Assembly: GCF_016405905.1 (NCBI RefSeq)
Contig: NZ_JAEFCB010000009.1
Location: 1 to 64,000 of the forward strand
Reading direction: 5' to 3'
Length of the DNA: 64,000 nucleotides
Source: Variovorax sp. IB41
GTDB taxonomy: Bacteria > Pseudomonadota > Gammaproteobacteria > Burkholderiales > Burkholderiaceae_C
Positions 1-9,378 of this stretch are shown in pieces; position 1 is the stretch's first letter; each line of letters starts with the position of its first letter. The position numbers and the translations under genes were made by a program. A model generated the notes under the pieces. It saw only the letters and a program-made list of their open reading frames with translations, was not told where the DNA came from and did not search any database.

Positions 1-1
1 C

Positions 2-211
2 GCCTACGGCCCGATGGTGCCGGACGCCGCGAAGAAGCAGGCCGACGACATCAAGGCCAAGATGATCGCGGGCACCTTCGATATCTTCAAGGACGGCATC
101 AAGGACAACAAGGGCGCGGTCGTGGTGCCGGCCGGCAAGGTCCTGAAGCAGACGGACCTGGAGCTGGAGAAGATGAACTACCTCGTCGAAGGCGTCATCG
201 GCCAGGCCTGA
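2..211 (+). CDS. BMP-family ABC transporter substrate-binding protein, C-terminal fragment
   Basis: Only the last 69 codons are inside the window; the gene starts upstream. The tail (ending LVEGVIGQA) is like the C-terminus of basic membrane protein (BMP/PnrA-type) periplasmic receptors, with an exported-protein style FKDGIKDN segment followed by lysine-rich helix. The family binds nucleosides and other nitrogen heterocycles. The assignment rests mostly on context: two BMP-type permeases and a double ATPase of the same transporter class follow in the same operon, the first only 11 bp downstream. The bound substrate cannot be read from this fragment. Confidence 0.75.
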   Translation, partial: AYGPMVPDAAKKQADDIKAKMIAGTFDIFKDGIKDNKGAVVVPAGKVLKQTDLELEKMNYLVEGVIGQA

Positions 212-222
212 GGTCCAGGTTC

Positions 223-1284
223 ATGCGCAGCGCCCTCAAGGAATTCGCCCTGCCGGTGTTCGCCATCGCGGCGGCGCTGCTGCTGTTCGGCGTGCTCGTG
301 GCCTTCGCCGGCGTCGATCCGGTGGAGGTATGGGCGACGCTCTTCAAGGGCGCGTTCGGCGACTGGTTCTCGTGGCAGAACACGCTGCAGCGCGCGGCGC
401 CGCTGATGCTCACCGCGCTGTGCGTGGCGTTGCCGGCGCGCGCGGGGCTGATCGTCATCGGCGGCGAAGGCGCGCTGGTGCTGGGCGGCCTGGCCTGCGC
501 GGCGCTCGCGCATGCGGTGCCGCTGCCCGGCAACGTCGTGGGCACGGTGGTCGTCTGCATCGCGGGGGCGCTCGCCGGTGCGCTGTGGATCGTGCTCGCG
601 GGGTGGCTGCGCCAGTACCGCGGGATCAACGAGACCATCAGCAGCCTGCTGCTGGCCTACATCGCGATCGGCATCTTCAAGCACCTGGTCGAGGGGCCGC
701 TGCGCGATCCGGCGAGCCTGAACAAGCCATCGACGTACGCGCTGAACGACGGGCTGCTGATCGGCGGCATCGGCGGTTCCGACGTGCATTGGGGCCTGGC
801 GATCGGCGTGGTGGTCTGCCTTGCGCTCGGTTGGTGGCTGCGCGCGACCGCCTCGGGCTTTTCGGTGCGGGTGGTCGGCGGCAATCCGCGCACCGCGCAG
901 CTCGTGGGCCTGCCGGCTACGCGGCTCATCCTGGGCAGTTGCGCGCTGGGCGGCGCGTGCGCGGGGCTCGCGGGCGCGATCGAGGTGGCGGCGGTGCACA
1001 CCAACGCCAACGCTTCGTTGATCGCGGGGTACGGCTACGCGGGCATCCTCGTGTCGTTCATCGCGCGGCACAACCCGGTGGCCATCGTGCCGGTGGCGAT
1101 TTTGTTCGGCGGCTTCGGCGCGGCGGGGAGCCTTTTGCAGCGGCGGCTCGGGCTGCCCGATGCGTCGGTGCTGGTGCTGCAGGGCATCGCGTTCGTGCTG
1201 ATCCTGGCGAGCGAGGGCTTGCGCATGATCGACTGGAAGGCGCTGCGCGCGCGCCTGTTCCGTGCTTCGGGGAGCCCGGCATGA
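223..1284 (+). CDS. ABC transporter permease, BMP/nucleoside type (first)
   Basis: A 353-residue inner-membrane permease of the BPD_transp_2 class used by BMP-type nucleoside importers (NupP/YufP-like). The sequence alternates hydrophobic helices from residue 12 onward, with the conserved INETISSLLL stretch near 130 and a glycine-rich SCALGGACAGLAGAIEV loop near 240, typical of the coupling region. It starts 11 bp after the receptor gene and its stop overlaps the next permease start by 4 bp, so the two permeases are translationally coupled and probably form a heterodimer. Substrate is inferred only from neighbours: formamidase and biuret-hydrolase-like enzymes suggest a urea-like or heterocyclic nitrogen compound. 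Confidence 0.88.
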   Translation: MRSALKEFALPVFAIAAALLLFGVLVAFAGVDPVEVWATLFKGAFGDWFSWQNTLQRAAPLMLTALCVALPARAGLIVIGGEGALVLGGLACAALAHAVPLPGNVVGTVVVCIAGALAGALWIVLAGWLRQYRGINETISSLLLAYIAIGIFKHLVEGPLRDPASLNKPSTYALNDGLLIGGIGGSDVHWGLAIGVVVCLALGWWLRATASGFSVRVVGGNPRTAQLVGLPATRLILGSCALGGACAGLAGAIEVAAVHTNANASLIAGYGYAGILVSFIARHNPVAIVPVAILFGGFGAAGSLLQRRLGLPDASVLVLQGIAFVLILASEGLRMIDWKALRARLFRASGSPA

Positions 1285-2204
1285 CCGCCGACCAATGGAT
1301 CGCGCTCGTGGCCGGCATCGTCGGCGGCGCGCTGCGCGTGGGCGCGCCCTTTCTTTTCGTGAGCCTGGGCGAATGCCTCACCGAGAAATCGGGCCGCATC
1401 AACCTCGGGCTCGAAGGCGTGCTGGTGCTGTCGGCGATGGCGGCCTTCGGCGGCGCGTACCTCACCGACTCGGCCTGGCTCGGCGTGCTGATCGGCGCAA
1501 CGGCGGGCGCGGTGCTCGCGCTGCTGCACGGCCTCCTGTGCTCGCTCGATCGCGTCAACGATGTGGCGACCGGCATCGCATTGATGCTGCTCGGCACGGG
1601 CCTCGCGTTCTACCTGGGCAAGCCGCTGATCCAGCCGCAGGCGCCGCAGATCCCCGCGATTCCGCTGGGCTTCTGGAGCGACAACACGGTGGTGCGCTCG
1701 GCGCTGCAGCTCAATGCGCTCGTGCCCATCGGCGTGGCGCTCGCGGTGCTGCTCTGGTGGGGCTTCGCCCGCACGCGCGCGGGCCTGCTGGTGCGCATGG
1801 CCGGCGATTCGGCACAGGCCACGCGCGCGCTCGGCTACTCGGTCTCGGGGCTGCGCATCGCGGCGACGACAGCCGGCGGCTTCATCGCCGGGCTCGGTGG
1901 CGCATCGCTCACGCTGTTCTATCCGGGCAGCTGGAACGAGGGCATCTCCAGCGGCCAGGGCCTCATCGCCGTCGCGCTCGTGATCTTCGCGCGCTGGAGC
2001 CCGCTGCGCTGCGTGGGCGCGGCCTTTCTCTTCGGCGGCGCGGGGGCCATCGGGCCCGCGCTGCAATCCATCGGCATCGGCTGGGGCTACCACCTCTTCA
2101 ACACCGTGCCCTATGTGCTCACGCTGGTGATCCTGGTGCTCACCTGCAAGCCGGGGAGCGCCGCCATCGGCAGCCCGGGCGAACTTTCATCGACAAGGAA
2201 CTGA
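1281..2204 (+). CDS. ABC transporter permease, BMP/nucleoside type (second)
   Basis: A 307-residue partner permease (NupQ/YufQ-like). The opening segment (SLGECLTEKSGRINLGLEG) is the characteristic N-terminal motif of this permease class, followed by about eight to ten hydrophobic helices. The chosen ATG at 1281 overlaps the TGA of the first permease (ATGA), which decides the start over longer in-frame readings. The formamidase gene begins 5 bp after its stop. It would form the membrane channel with the preceding protein, energised by the double ATPase at 3988. Confidence 0.88.
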   Translation: MTADQWIALVAGIVGGALRVGAPFLFVSLGECLTEKSGRINLGLEGVLVLSAMAAFGGAYLTDSAWLGVLIGATAGAVLALLHGLLCSLDRVNDVATGIALMLLGTGLAFYLGKPLIQPQAPQIPAIPLGFWSDNTVVRSALQLNALVPIGVALAVLLWWGFARTRAGLLVRMAGDSAQATRALGYSVSGLRIAATTAGGFIAGLGGASLTLFYPGSWNEGISSGQGLIAVALVIFARWSPLRCVGAAFLFGGAGAIGPALQSIGIGWGYHLFNTVPYVLTLVILVLTCKPGSAAIGSPGELSSTRN

Positions 2205-2209
2205 ACACC

Positions 2210-3202
2210 ATGAGCGGTCTGGGTGGCCTCAACAAATCGGCGCACGGCGTCGTCGTCGGGCTGGTGCAATTGCAGCTGCCGAACGTGAAGACGCCGGCCG
2301 ACCTCGCCGCGCAGGCGCAGCGCATCTGCGAGATGGTGGGCAAGGCGCGCCGCAACCAGTCGACCATGGACCTCGTGGTGTTTCCGGAGTACGCGCTGCA
2401 CGGCCTCTCGATGGACACCAACCCCGAGATCATGTGCACGCTCGACGGCCCCGAAGTCGCGGCCTTCAAGAACGCGTGCGTCGAACACCGCATCTGGGGC
2501 TGCTTCTCGATCATGGAGGCCAACCCCGGCGGCAACCCGTACAACAGCGGGCTCATCATCGACGACCAGGGTGAGATCAAGCTCTACTACCGCAAGCTGC
2601 ACCCGTGGGTGCCGGTCGAGCCCTGGGAGCCGGGCAACCTCGGCATTCCGGTGTGCGACGGGCCCAACGGCAGCAAGCTCGCACTCATCATCTGCCACGA
2701 CGGCATGTTCCCCGAGATGGCGCGCGAGGCTGCGTACAAGGGCGCCGACATCATCCTGCGCACGGCCGGCTACACCGCGCCGATCCGCCATGCGTGGAAG
2801 ATCACCAACCAGTCCAACGCCTTCTGCAACCTCGCCTACACCGCAAGCGTGTGCCTCACCGGCAGCGACGGCAGCTTCGACTCGATGGGCGAAGGCATGT
2901 TCTGCAACTTCGACGGCACGGTGCTGGCCGAGGGCGGCGGGCGCGTGGACGAGATCATCACCGCCGAGCTGCGGCCCGACCTCGTGCGCGAGGCGCGCAC
3001 CGGCTGGGGCGTGGAGAACAACATCTACCAGCTCTACCACCGCGGCTACGTCGCGGTGAAGGGCGGCGCGCAGGACTGCCCCTACACCTACATGCACGAC
3101 ATGGCCGCCGGCACCTACAGGCTGCCGTGGAGCGCCGACGTGAAGGTGACCGACGGCACCGGCTGCGGCTTCGCGCCGCCGGAACGCAATTACCAAGGAT
3201 GA
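2210..3202 (+). CDS. amiF: Formamidase (nitrilase superfamily, AmiF-like)
   Basis: A 330-residue cytoplasmic amidase that would hydrolyse formamide to formate and ammonia. The nitrilase-superfamily triad is visible: Glu60 (FPEYALHG), Lys129 (YYRKLHPW) and Cys162 (IICHDGM). Length and the long stretches [22 protein letters not shown] and [10 protein letters not shown] match the formamidase branch (Helicobacter AmiF, recalled from memory) more closely than aliphatic amidases. It lies inside a transporter operon, 5 bp after a permease and overlapping the next hydrolase by 4 bp. In this setting it may release ammonia from formamide or a small formyl/carbamoyl product of heterocycle breakdown; that role is inferred. 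Confidence 0.85.
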   Translation: MSGLGGLNKSAHGVVVGLVQLQLPNVKTPADLAAQAQRICEMVGKARRNQSTMDLVVFPEYALHGLSMDTNPEIMCTLDGPEVAAFKNACVEHRIWGCFSIMEANPGGNPYNSGLIIDDQGEIKLYYRKLHPWVPVEPWEPGNLGIPVCDGPNGSKLALIICHDGMFPEMAREAAYKGADIILRTAGYTAPIRHAWKITNQSNAFCNLAYTASVCLTGSDGSFDSMGEGMFCNFDGTVLAEGGGRVDEIITAELRPDLVREARTGWGVENNIYQLYHRGYVAVKGGAQDCPYTYMHDMAAGTYRLPWSADVKVTDGTGCGFAPPERNYQG

Positions 3203-3915
3203 ACACGGCCATGACCACTGCAATCGCCGAACGCCACGTGGCGGCCGAGCCCTACGCCTGGCCCTACAACGGGGACCTGCGCCCGGAGAACACCGCGCTG
3301 ATCGTGATCGACATGCAGACCGACTTCTGCGGCAAGGGCGGCTACGTCGACGTGATGGGCTACGACCTTTCGCTGGTGCAGGCGCCGATCCAGCCGATCG
3401 CGCGCACGCTCGCCGCCTTGAGGCCGCTGGGCTTTCACATCATCCATACGCGCGAAGGCCACCGGCCCGACCTCGCGGACCTGCCGGCCAACAAGCGCTG
3501 GCGCTCGCGGCAGATCGGCGCCAACGGCGTAGGCATCGGCGACGACGGCCCGTGCGGGCGCATCCTCGTGCGCGGCGAGCCGGGCTGGGAGCTCATTCCC
3601 GAACTGGCGCCGCTGCCCGACGAAGTGGTGATCGACAAGCCCGGCAAGGGCTCGTTCTATGCGACCGACCTGGAGCTCATTCTGCGCACGCGCGGCATCG
3701 AGAACCTGATCCTCGCGGGCATCACCACCGACGTGTGCGTGCACACCACGATGCGCGATGCGAACGACCGCGGCTTCGAGTGCCTCTTGCTGTCCGACTG
3801 CACGGCCGCCACCGACCACGGCAACCACCTGGCCGCGCTGAAGATGATCACGATGCAGGGCGGCGTGTTCGGCGCGCACTCCACCTCTCAGCAATTGCTG
3901 GCCGCGCTGGGCTGA
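3199..3915 (+). CDS. biuH: Biuret amidohydrolase-like isochorismatase-family cysteine hydrolase
   Basis: A 238-residue isochorismatase-like hydrolase. It would cut biuret to allophanate and ammonia. The catalytic set is Asp38 (VIDMQTDF), Lys147 (IDKPGKGSF) and Cys180 (TTDVCVHTT). Several blocks ([51 protein letters not shown]) agree closely with the characterised Rhizobium leguminosarum BiuH as I remember it, including the PYxWPYNG N-terminus, so biuret is a better guess than ureidoacrylate (RutB). ATG 3199 overlaps the formamidase stop; an alternative ATG lies at 3211. A 72-bp gap with a hairpin separates it from the ATPase gene. Substrate remains unproven. Confidence 0.8.
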   Translation: MNTAMTTAIAERHVAAEPYAWPYNGDLRPENTALIVIDMQTDFCGKGGYVDVMGYDLSLVQAPIQPIARTLAALRPLGFHIIHTREGHRPDLADLPANKRWRSRQIGANGVGIGDDGPCGRILVRGEPGWELIPELAPLPDEVVIDKPGKGSFYATDLELILRTRGIENLILAGITTDVCVHTTMRDANDRGFECLLLSDCTAATDHGNHLAALKMITMQGGVFGAHSTSQQLLAALG

Positions 3916-3954
3916 TGCACGCATGAGCGCCGCGCCGGGCCACCCCAAGCAAGC

Positions 3955-3970
3955 TCGCACCGCAGTGCGA
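3955..3970 (+). promoter_or_regulatory. Intra-operon hairpin just upstream of a ribosome binding site
   Basis: Within the only sizeable gap of the operon (3916-3987), TCGCAC at 3955-3960 and GTGCGA at 3965-3970 form a perfect 6-bp stem with a CGCA loop. The Shine-Dalgarno GGAGG (3976-3980) lies 5 bases after the stem and 7 bases before the ATG of the ATPase gene. There is no T-tract, so a terminator is unlikely. It may tune translation or mRNA stability of the ATPase, or be a dispersed repeat. Confidence 0.5.
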
Positions 3971-3987
3971 AGCACGGAGGCACTCCA

Positions 3988-5562
3988 ATGACCGCAGTTC
4001 CTCACGCCATCGGCGCACTGCCCGCGGGCAGCGGCGCCCTTGCGCTCGACACCTACGAATTGACCAAGCGCTTCGGCGCCTTCACCGCAATGGACAAGGT
4101 GACCATGCGCGTCGAGCCCGGCACAGTCCACGCATTGCTTGGCGAGAACGGTGCAGGCAAGAGCACGCTGGTGAAGTGCGTGGCCGGCTTCCAGCGCGCG
4201 GAGGAGGGCAGCATCCTGATCGACGGACGCGAGCAGGACATCGCCAATCCCATCGTCGCGCGCGCGCTGGGCATCGGCATGGTCTACCAGCACTTCACGC
4301 TCGCGCCGGGCATGACGGTGGCCGAGAACCTGCTGCTGGCCGGCGGCAAGACGCCCGCATTGATCGACTGGAAGACCAAGCGCGCGGAACTGAAGGCGTT
4401 TCTCGCAACCACGCCCTTCAGCCTCGACCTCGATGTGCGACCGTCGGAGCTCGCGGCGGGCGAGAAGCAGAAGCTCGAACTGCTCAAGCAGCTGTACCTG
4501 AAGCCGCGCCTCCTGATCCTCGACGAGCCCACCTCGGTGCTCACGCCGCAGGAGGCCGACGAGGTGCTGGGCCATGTGCGCGAGTTCGCGCGCAGTGGCC
4601 TGTGCACCGTGCTCATCATCACGCACAAGTTCCGCGAGGTGATGGCCTATGCGGACAGCGTGACGGTGCTGCGCAGGGGCAAGGCGGTGCACCACTGCCG
4701 CGTGGCGGACACGAGCCCGGCGCAATTGGCCGAGGCCATGATGGGTGGCGAAGACGCGGCCGTTGCCGCGCCGGCTTCATCGCCTGTCGTGAGGAAACCC
4801 GTGGCCCATGCGGCGCCGGTTGCATTGAAGGTCGAGGGCCTGAAGGCGCAGGGCGACCGCGGCACGCTCGCGCTGCATGACCTGAGCCTGTCCGTGCGTG
4901 CCGGCGAGATCCTCGGCGTTGCAGGCGTCTCCGGCAACGGACAGCGCGAGCTGGTCGAAGCCCTGGTCGGCCAGCGCCCACGATTGGCCGGCCGCGTGAC
5001 CGTGATGAGCCAACCGTACAACGCACGCCGTGCCGAGAACCGCAGCCTCAAGGTGCGCAGCCTTCCCGAGGAGCCGCTGCGCAATGCCTGCGTCGGCGAC
5101 CTCAGCGTGGCCGAGAACATGGCGCTGCGCGATTTCGACAGGGCGCCCCTGTCGCGCGGCGGCGTGCTGAACTTTCCGTACTGGCGAAGTCGTGCGCGCG
5201 AGTGGATTGCCGAATACGGCGTCAAGACGCAGGGCGAGGGCGCGCCGATCCGCAGCCTCTCGGGCGGCAATGTGCAGCGTGCGGTGCTCGCGCGCGAACT
5301 GGCCGGCGACATCAACGTGCTGATCGCCGCGAACCCCGTGTTCGGCCTGGACTTCGCCGCCGTCGCGGAGATTCACGCGCGCATCGTGCAGGTGCGCGAG
5401 AAGGGCGGGGCGGTGCTGCTGGTCAGCGAAGACCTGGACGAACTGCTCGAGCTGGCCGACCGCATCGTCGTGATGAGCGAAGGAAAGATCGTGTTCGAGA
5501 CCCCGGCCGCCGGTGCCGAGCGCCACGTGATCGGCGCGCACATGGGCGGTGGACACCACTGA
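3988..5562 (+). CDS. ABC transporter ATP-binding protein, double NBD, BMP/nucleoside type
   Basis: A 524-residue ATPase with two nucleotide-binding domains in one chain, as in nucleoside and sugar importers (NupO/RbsA organisation). Domain 1 has a full Walker A (GENGAGKST near residue 51) and Walker B/D-loop ([13 protein letters not shown]). Domain 2 has the expected degenerate Walker A ([10 protein letters not shown]), the LSGGNVQR signature and the [11 protein letters not shown] stretch. It completes the importer with the receptor and two permeases upstream. The start is fixed by GGAGG 7 bases upstream. It is placed between two cysteine hydrolase genes, so transport and hydrolysis are co-expressed. 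Confidence 0.9.
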   Translation: MTAVPHAIGALPAGSGALALDTYELTKRFGAFTAMDKVTMRVEPGTVHALLGENGAGKSTLVKCVAGFQRAEEGSILIDGREQDIANPIVARALGIGMVYQHFTLAPGMTVAENLLLAGGKTPALIDWKTKRAELKAFLATTPFSLDLDVRPSELAAGEKQKLELLKQLYLKPRLLILDEPTSVLTPQEADEVLGHVREFARSGLCTVLIITHKFREVMAYADSVTVLRRGKAVHHCRVADTSPAQLAEAMMGGEDAAVAAPASSPVVRKPVAHAAPVALKVEGLKAQGDRGTLALHDLSLSVRAGEILGVAGVSGNGQRELVEALVGQRPRLAGRVTVMSQPYNARRAENRSLKVRSLPEEPLRNACVGDLSVAENMALRDFDRAPLSRGGVLNFPYWRSRAREWIAEYGVKTQGEGAPIRSLSGGNVQRAVLARELAGDINVLIAANPVFGLDFAAVAEIHARIVQVREKGGAVLLVSEDLDELLELADRIVVMSEGKIVFETPAAGAERHVIGAHMGGGHH

Positions 5563-5573
5563 ACGGAGCCAGC

Positions 5574-6242
5574 ATGCGCATCGAAGCCAACCCCTTCGCC
5601 TACGAGTTCGCGTTGAAGGACACCGCGCTGGTCCTCATCGACATGCAGCGCGATTTCATCGAGCCCGGCGGCTTCGGCGAAACGCTGGGCAACGACGTGT
5701 CGCTGCTCGAAGCGATCGTTCCTGCAACCAAGGCCGCGCTGGCGGCATGGCGCAAGGCCGGCGGCCTGGTGGTCCACACGCGCGAGGCGCACAAGGCGGA
5801 CCTCTCGGACTGTCCGCCCGCCAAGCGAAGCCGCGGCAACCCGAGCCTGCGCATCGGCGACGAAGGCCCGATGGGCCGCATCCTCGTGGCCGGCGAGCCC
5901 GGCAACCAGATCATCGACGCGCTCGCGCCGGTCGAGGGCGAGATCGTCATCGACAAGCCCGGCAAGGGCATGTTCTACGCGACCGATCTGCACGAACTGC
6001 TGCAGCAGCGCGGCATCACGCACCTGCTGTTCGGCGGCGTCACCACCGAGGTCTGCGTGCAGACCAGCATGCGCGAGGCCAACGACCGCGGCTACGACGG
6101 CCTGCTGCTGGAGGACTGCACCGAGAGCTACTTCCCGGCCTTCAAGGCGGCGACGCTCGACATGATCCGCGCGCAGGGCGCCATCGTCGGCTGGACCGCG
6201 CCGAGCGCGGCGTTGCTCGCCGCGCTGAACCACGCGGCGTGA
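5574..6242 (+). CDS. Isochorismatase-family cysteine hydrolase, possible triuret/biuret/ureide hydrolase
   Basis: A 222-residue paralogue of the enzyme at 3199 with the same catalytic set: Asp23 (LIDMQRDF), Lys128 ([10 protein letters not shown]) and Cys161 (TTEVCVQTS). It shares the substrate-pocket blocks [24 protein letters not shown] and GEPGNQIID but lacks the PYxWPYNG N-terminus and DFCGKGG loop of the BiuH-like enzyme, having [15 protein letters not shown] instead. Pairs of such hydrolases are known in triuret/biuret degradation (TrtA with BiuH), so a triuret or related ureide is a reasonable guess. It begins 11 bp after the ATPase stop and its TGA overlaps a GTG start of the GntR gene. 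Confidence 0.78.
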   Translation: MRIEANPFAYEFALKDTALVLIDMQRDFIEPGGFGETLGNDVSLLEAIVPATKAALAAWRKAGGLVVHTREAHKADLSDCPPAKRSRGNPSLRIGDEGPMGRILVAGEPGNQIIDALAPVEGEIVIDKPGKGMFYATDLHELLQQRGITHLLFGGVTTEVCVQTSMREANDRGYDGLLLEDCTESYFPAFKAATLDMIRAQGAIVGWTAPSAALLAALNHAA

Positions 6243-7018
6243 AGCCGGCGCCAGCGACTACCATCCCCCACGTGTCTACCGTCCGACCCCGCCCAGCACC
6301 CCCCGCGCCCGCAGCCGCCGCCGATGCGGCCGTTTTTCGTACACGCGCCGACGAGGTCTACGCGCAGCTCAAGCGCGACGTGGCCGAGTTCATCCTCGTG
6401 CCCGGCGACCGCTTCACCGAGAACGAGATCAGCGACCGGCTCGGCGTGTCGCGCACGCCGGTGCGGCAGGCGCTCTTCCGGTTGCAGCAGGAGGGTTTCG
6501 TGGAGGTGCTGTTCCGCAGCGGCTGGCGCGTGCTGCCGTTCGATTTCGACCAGTTCGAGCAGCTCTACGATTTGCGCATGGTGCTGGAGACCACCGCGGT
6601 GCATCGCATCTGCGAAGCCGACCACCGCGTCGATCGCAGCCTGCTCGACACGCTGGCCGGCATCTGGCTCGTGCCCGCGGCCGAGCGCAGCACCGACACC
6701 GCCCAGGTCGCGCAGTGGGACGAAGCCTTTCACTGCTCGCTCGTGGCGGCCGCCGGCAACGCCGAGATGGCGCGCGTGCACAGCGACGTGACCGACCGCA
6801 TCCGCATCATCCGCCGGCTCGACTTCACGCAGCAGCCGCGCATCGAGGCGACCTATGACGAGCACGCGAAGATCCTCAAGGCGATTCGCGCGAACCGCGG
6901 CGATCAGGCCGCGATGCTGCTGCGCGCGCACATCGAGACCAGCCAGGCGGAGGTGCGCAAGATCACGCTGCACCAGGTGCATCTGGCGCGGCACGCGGGC
7001 AAGACGGCGCCGCGCTGA
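6239..7018 (+). CDS. GntR-family transcriptional regulator (FadR/FCD type)
   Basis: A regulator of about 259 residues. The winged helix lies around residues 40-105 ([26 protein letters not shown]) and is followed by an all-helical FCD ligand domain with metal-binding-type histidines ([23 protein letters not shown]). No ATG is available upstream of the HTH. GTG 6239 overlaps the preceding TGA (GTGA) and suggests coupling; GTG 6272 is an equally good alternative 11 codons later. As last gene of the importer/hydrolase operon it probably senses the substrate or a product and controls this operon, but no operator is visible because the operon start is outside the window. Confidence 0.85.
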   Translation: MKPAPATTIPHVSTVRPRPAPPAPAAAADAAVFRTRADEVYAQLKRDVAEFILVPGDRFTENEISDRLGVSRTPVRQALFRLQQEGFVEVLFRSGWRVLPFDFDQFEQLYDLRMVLETTAVHRICEADHRVDRSLLDTLAGIWLVPAAERSTDTAQVAQWDEAFHCSLVAAAGNAEMARVHSDVTDRIRIIRRLDFTQQPRIEATYDEHAKILKAIRANRGDQAAMLLRAHIETSQAEVRKITLHQVHLARHAGKTAPR

Positions 7019-7024
7019 GGGGAT

Positions 7025-7987
7025 TCAGTCCGCGGTGATGTTCCCGCGCTTGACCACCCCCGCCCACCGGTCCGCATCCTTCTTCACCAGCGCCCCGAAC
7101 TCCGCCGGCGTCGAGCTCGCCGGCACCATGCCCTGCGACTCGAAGGACTTCGCCACGTCGGGTTGCTTCAACACCGCCGCGATCTCCTTGTTGAGCCGCG
7201 CGACCACCTCGGGCGGCGTGCCCTTGGGCGCGAGCACGCCGTACCACATGTCCACGTTGTCGGCGGTCACGCCGGCCTCGGCGAGCGTGGGCACATCGGG
7301 CAGTTGCGGCAGCCGCTTGCTGCTGCCGGTGGCGATGGCCTTGAGCTTGCCGACCTGGATGTGCTGCAGCGCCACGTGCACCGGCAGGAACATGTAGTCG
7401 ATGCGCCCGCCCAGGAGGTCGGTCACCGCGCCGGCCGTGCCCTTGTAGGGCACGTGCAGCAGGTCGGTGCCGGTGCCCTGCATCAGGAGCGCCATCGACA
7501 GGTGATGCGGCGTGCCCACGCCCGGCGTGGCGTAGGTCAGCTTGGCCGGCTCCGCCTTGGCCGCGCTCACCATCTGTGCGACCGACGTCGCCTTCTGCAC
7601 GTTCGGGTTGGTCACCAGCAGCAGCGTGCCCCACGAGGTGAGCGACACCGGCGCGAAGTCGGCTACCGGGTCGTAGCCGAGCGACTTGTAGAGGCTGCGG
7701 TTCATCACCAGCGTGTTGACCTGCACCATCAGCGTGTAGCCGTCGGGCTTGGCGCGCGCGACCTTCTCGCTGCCGATGTTGCCGCTGGCGCCTGCCAGGT
7801 TTTCCACGATCACGGGCTGGCCCAGCAGCGCGGGCAGGCGGGCCGAGAGCTGGCGCGCAACCAGGTCGATGCCGGTGCCCGGCGTGTAGGGCACGACGAG
7901 CGTGATCGGCTGGTCGGGCCAGGCATGGGCTGCGGCGGCACTCGCCGCGACGAGCAGGGTGGCGAGGGTCTTGGTGATGAATCGCAT
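7025..7987 (-). CDS. Bug-family periplasmic solute receptor (tripartite tricarboxylate transporter type)
   Basis: A 320-residue exported protein: signal peptide over residues 1-22 ending AHAWP, then the Bug hallmarks PYTPGTGIDLVARQL, VIVENLAGASGNIGSEKVA and HVPYKGTAGAVTDLLGGRID. Such receptors bind carboxylates or other small metabolites with high affinity. No TctA/TctB membrane partners are present, so it is an orphan receptor as is common in Burkholderiales. It lies 43 bp downstream of the flavin monooxygenase gene in the same direction, so it probably brings in that enzyme's substrate. Its stop is 6 bp from the convergent GntR stop, with no terminator visible between them. Confidence 0.9.
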   Translation of the reverse strand: MRFITKTLATLLVAASAAAAHAWPDQPITLVVPYTPGTGIDLVARQLSARLPALLGQPVIVENLAGASGNIGSEKVARAKPDGYTLMVQVNTLVMNRSLYKSLGYDPVADFAPVSLTSWGTLLLVTNPNVQKATSVAQMVSAAKAEPAKLTYATPGVGTPHHLSMALLMQGTGTDLLHVPYKGTAGAVTDLLGGRIDYMFLPVHVALQHIQVGKLKAIATGSSKRLPQLPDVPTLAEAGVTADNVDMWYGVLAPKGTPPEVVARLNKEIAAVLKQPDVAKSFESQGMVPASSTPAEFGALVKKDADRWAGVVKRGNITAD

Positions 7988-8030
7988 GGGTTGGTCTCCG
8001 TCTTGTTCTGTGATCGAGAAGTGCCGGCGC

Positions 8031-9281
8031 TCAGAGGTACGAGGCGCGCGCCTTCAGCGCCACCGGGTCGTAGCCGGCCACGCGCTTGTAGTTGTCCGAA
8101 ATGGCCTGCAGCTCGGCGCGGCTCACCACGTCCTCGATCTGCCCGAAGCGCTTTCCGCCCGAGCGCTCGAACACTTCGCGCAGGATCGCGTCGGGCGGGT
8201 TGCTGCGGTTGGTGAGCACCACGTTGGTGGTGGCCTTCACGCGCACGCGGTCGTAGTCCTCGAGCGCCGCGGTGCCGACGCCCAGGTCCTTGAGCGCGCC
8301 TGCGAGAAAGCGCGCATCGATGATCGCCTGCCCCGCGCCGTTGGAGCCGCGCGGCACCATCGGGTGCGCGGCGTCGCCCAGCAGCGTGAGGCGGCCGTGC
8401 GTCCAGCGCGGCAGCGGATCCTGGTCGACCATCGGGTACTCCAGGATGGTGTCCGAGGCGCGGATCAGCGCGGGCACGTCGAGCCAGTCGAAGTGCCAGT
8501 CGGCGAACGCGGGGAGAAAGTCCTCGAGCCGGCCGGCACGGCTCCAGTCGCGCATCGCGGGCTGCGGCGCGTGGATCTCGGCGACCCAGTTCACCAGCTG
8601 GTGGCCTTCGGCGTCGATGTCGTTGCGGATCGGGTAGATCACCATCTTGCCGACCGCGAGCCAGCCCGCGCGCACCATGCTCGCGCCCGAGAGAAAGGGC
8701 TTCCAGCGCGCGGTGCCGCGCCACATGTTCACGCCCGAGTAACGCGGCGCGCCTTCGTTCGGATAGAGCTGCTTGCGCAAGGCCGAGTGGATGCCGTCGC
8801 AACCGATGGCCACGGCGCCGCGCACATCCTGCACGGTGGGCGCATCGGCGAAGTGCACGGTGACGCCGCCCGCATCCTGCGCGACGCCGGTGCAGCGGTG
8901 GTTGCAGACCACGCTGTCGGGGCCCAGGCGCTTGAGCGTCTCTTCGAGCAGCACCGTCTGCAGGTCGCCGCGATGGATCGAGAACTGCGGCCAGCCGTAG
9001 CCCGCGTGCTCGCCCGCGGCTTCCTGGAAGATCAGCTGGCCGTGCTCGGTGAAGAAGATCGACTCCTTCGTGCGCACGCCCACCTTGTCCAGCTGCGGCA
9101 GCAGGCCGAGTTCGGTCAGCTCGCGCACCGCATGCGGCAGCAGGTTCACGCCCACGCCCATGGGCTTGAGTTCGGGCACGGCCTCGTACACGCGGCAGGG
9201 AATGCCGGCCTGGTGCAGGCTCAGCGCGAGGGTCAGGCCGCCGATGCCGGCGCCCAGGATGATCACTTGCTTGTCGTTCAT
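8031..9281 (-). CDS. FAD-dependent aromatic monooxygenase, PhzS-like
   Basis: A 416-residue class A flavoprotein monooxygenase. It shows the Rossmann FAD motif (GAGIGGLTLALSL near residue 10), the RGDLQ segment near 117, the CDGIHSALR (DG) motif near 165 and GDAAHPMVPRGSNGAGQAI near 310. MWRG and EYPMVDQDPLPRW blocks resemble phenazine hydroxylase PhzS and the salicylate hydroxylase relatives. It would hydroxylate an aromatic or heteroaromatic ring using NAD(P)H and oxygen. ATG 9281 faces a LysR gene across 97 bp, the usual regulator-target arrangement. No phenazine genes are nearby, so the PhzS resemblance reflects fold family rather than pathway. Confidence 0.85.
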   Translation of the reverse strand: MNDKQVIILGAGIGGLTLALSLHQAGIPCRVYEAVPELKPMGVGVNLLPHAVRELTELGLLPQLDKVGVRTKESIFFTEHGQLIFQEAAGEHAGYGWPQFSIHRGDLQTVLLEETLKRLGPDSVVCNHRCTGVAQDAGGVTVHFADAPTVQDVRGAVAIGCDGIHSALRKQLYPNEGAPRYSGVNMWRGTARWKPFLSGASMVRAGWLAVGKMVIYPIRNDIDAEGHQLVNWVAEIHAPQPAMRDWSRAGRLEDFLPAFADWHFDWLDVPALIRASDTILEYPMVDQDPLPRWTHGRLTLLGDAAHPMVPRGSNGAGQAIIDARFLAGALKDLGVGTAALEDYDRVRVKATTNVVLTNRSNPPDAILREVFERSGGKRFGQIEDVVSRAELQAISDNYKRVAGYDPVALKARASYL

Positions 9282-9360
9282 GGCTGTCGAATGGGTTGCG
9301 TTTGTCTCCAGCCGTATTGGGAACGGAAGTTCGCCATTTGTGAAATTTAGATGTGCTATG

Positions 9361-9375
9361 GATTTATCATGAATC
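9361..9375. promoter_or_regulatory. Candidate LysR operator between monooxygenase and LysR genes
   Basis: The 15-bp sequence GATTTATCATGAATC is a palindrome with one mismatched pair, ending 3 bases before the LysR start at 9379 and inside the only AT-rich patch of this divergent gap. The position suits autorepression and control of the divergent monooxygenase gene. It is a visual call only. Confidence 0.4.
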
Positions 9376-9378
9376 CTT

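Noticed and set aside
178..1071. 297-codon minus-strand frame over the first permease
   Set aside because: Antisense shadow; the plus-strand frame has membrane helices and operon context.
8031..9281. Phenazine biosynthesis locus because of PhzS resemblance
   Set aside because: No phzA-G or phzM-like gene is in the window; a LysR-controlled catabolic hydroxylase is simpler.
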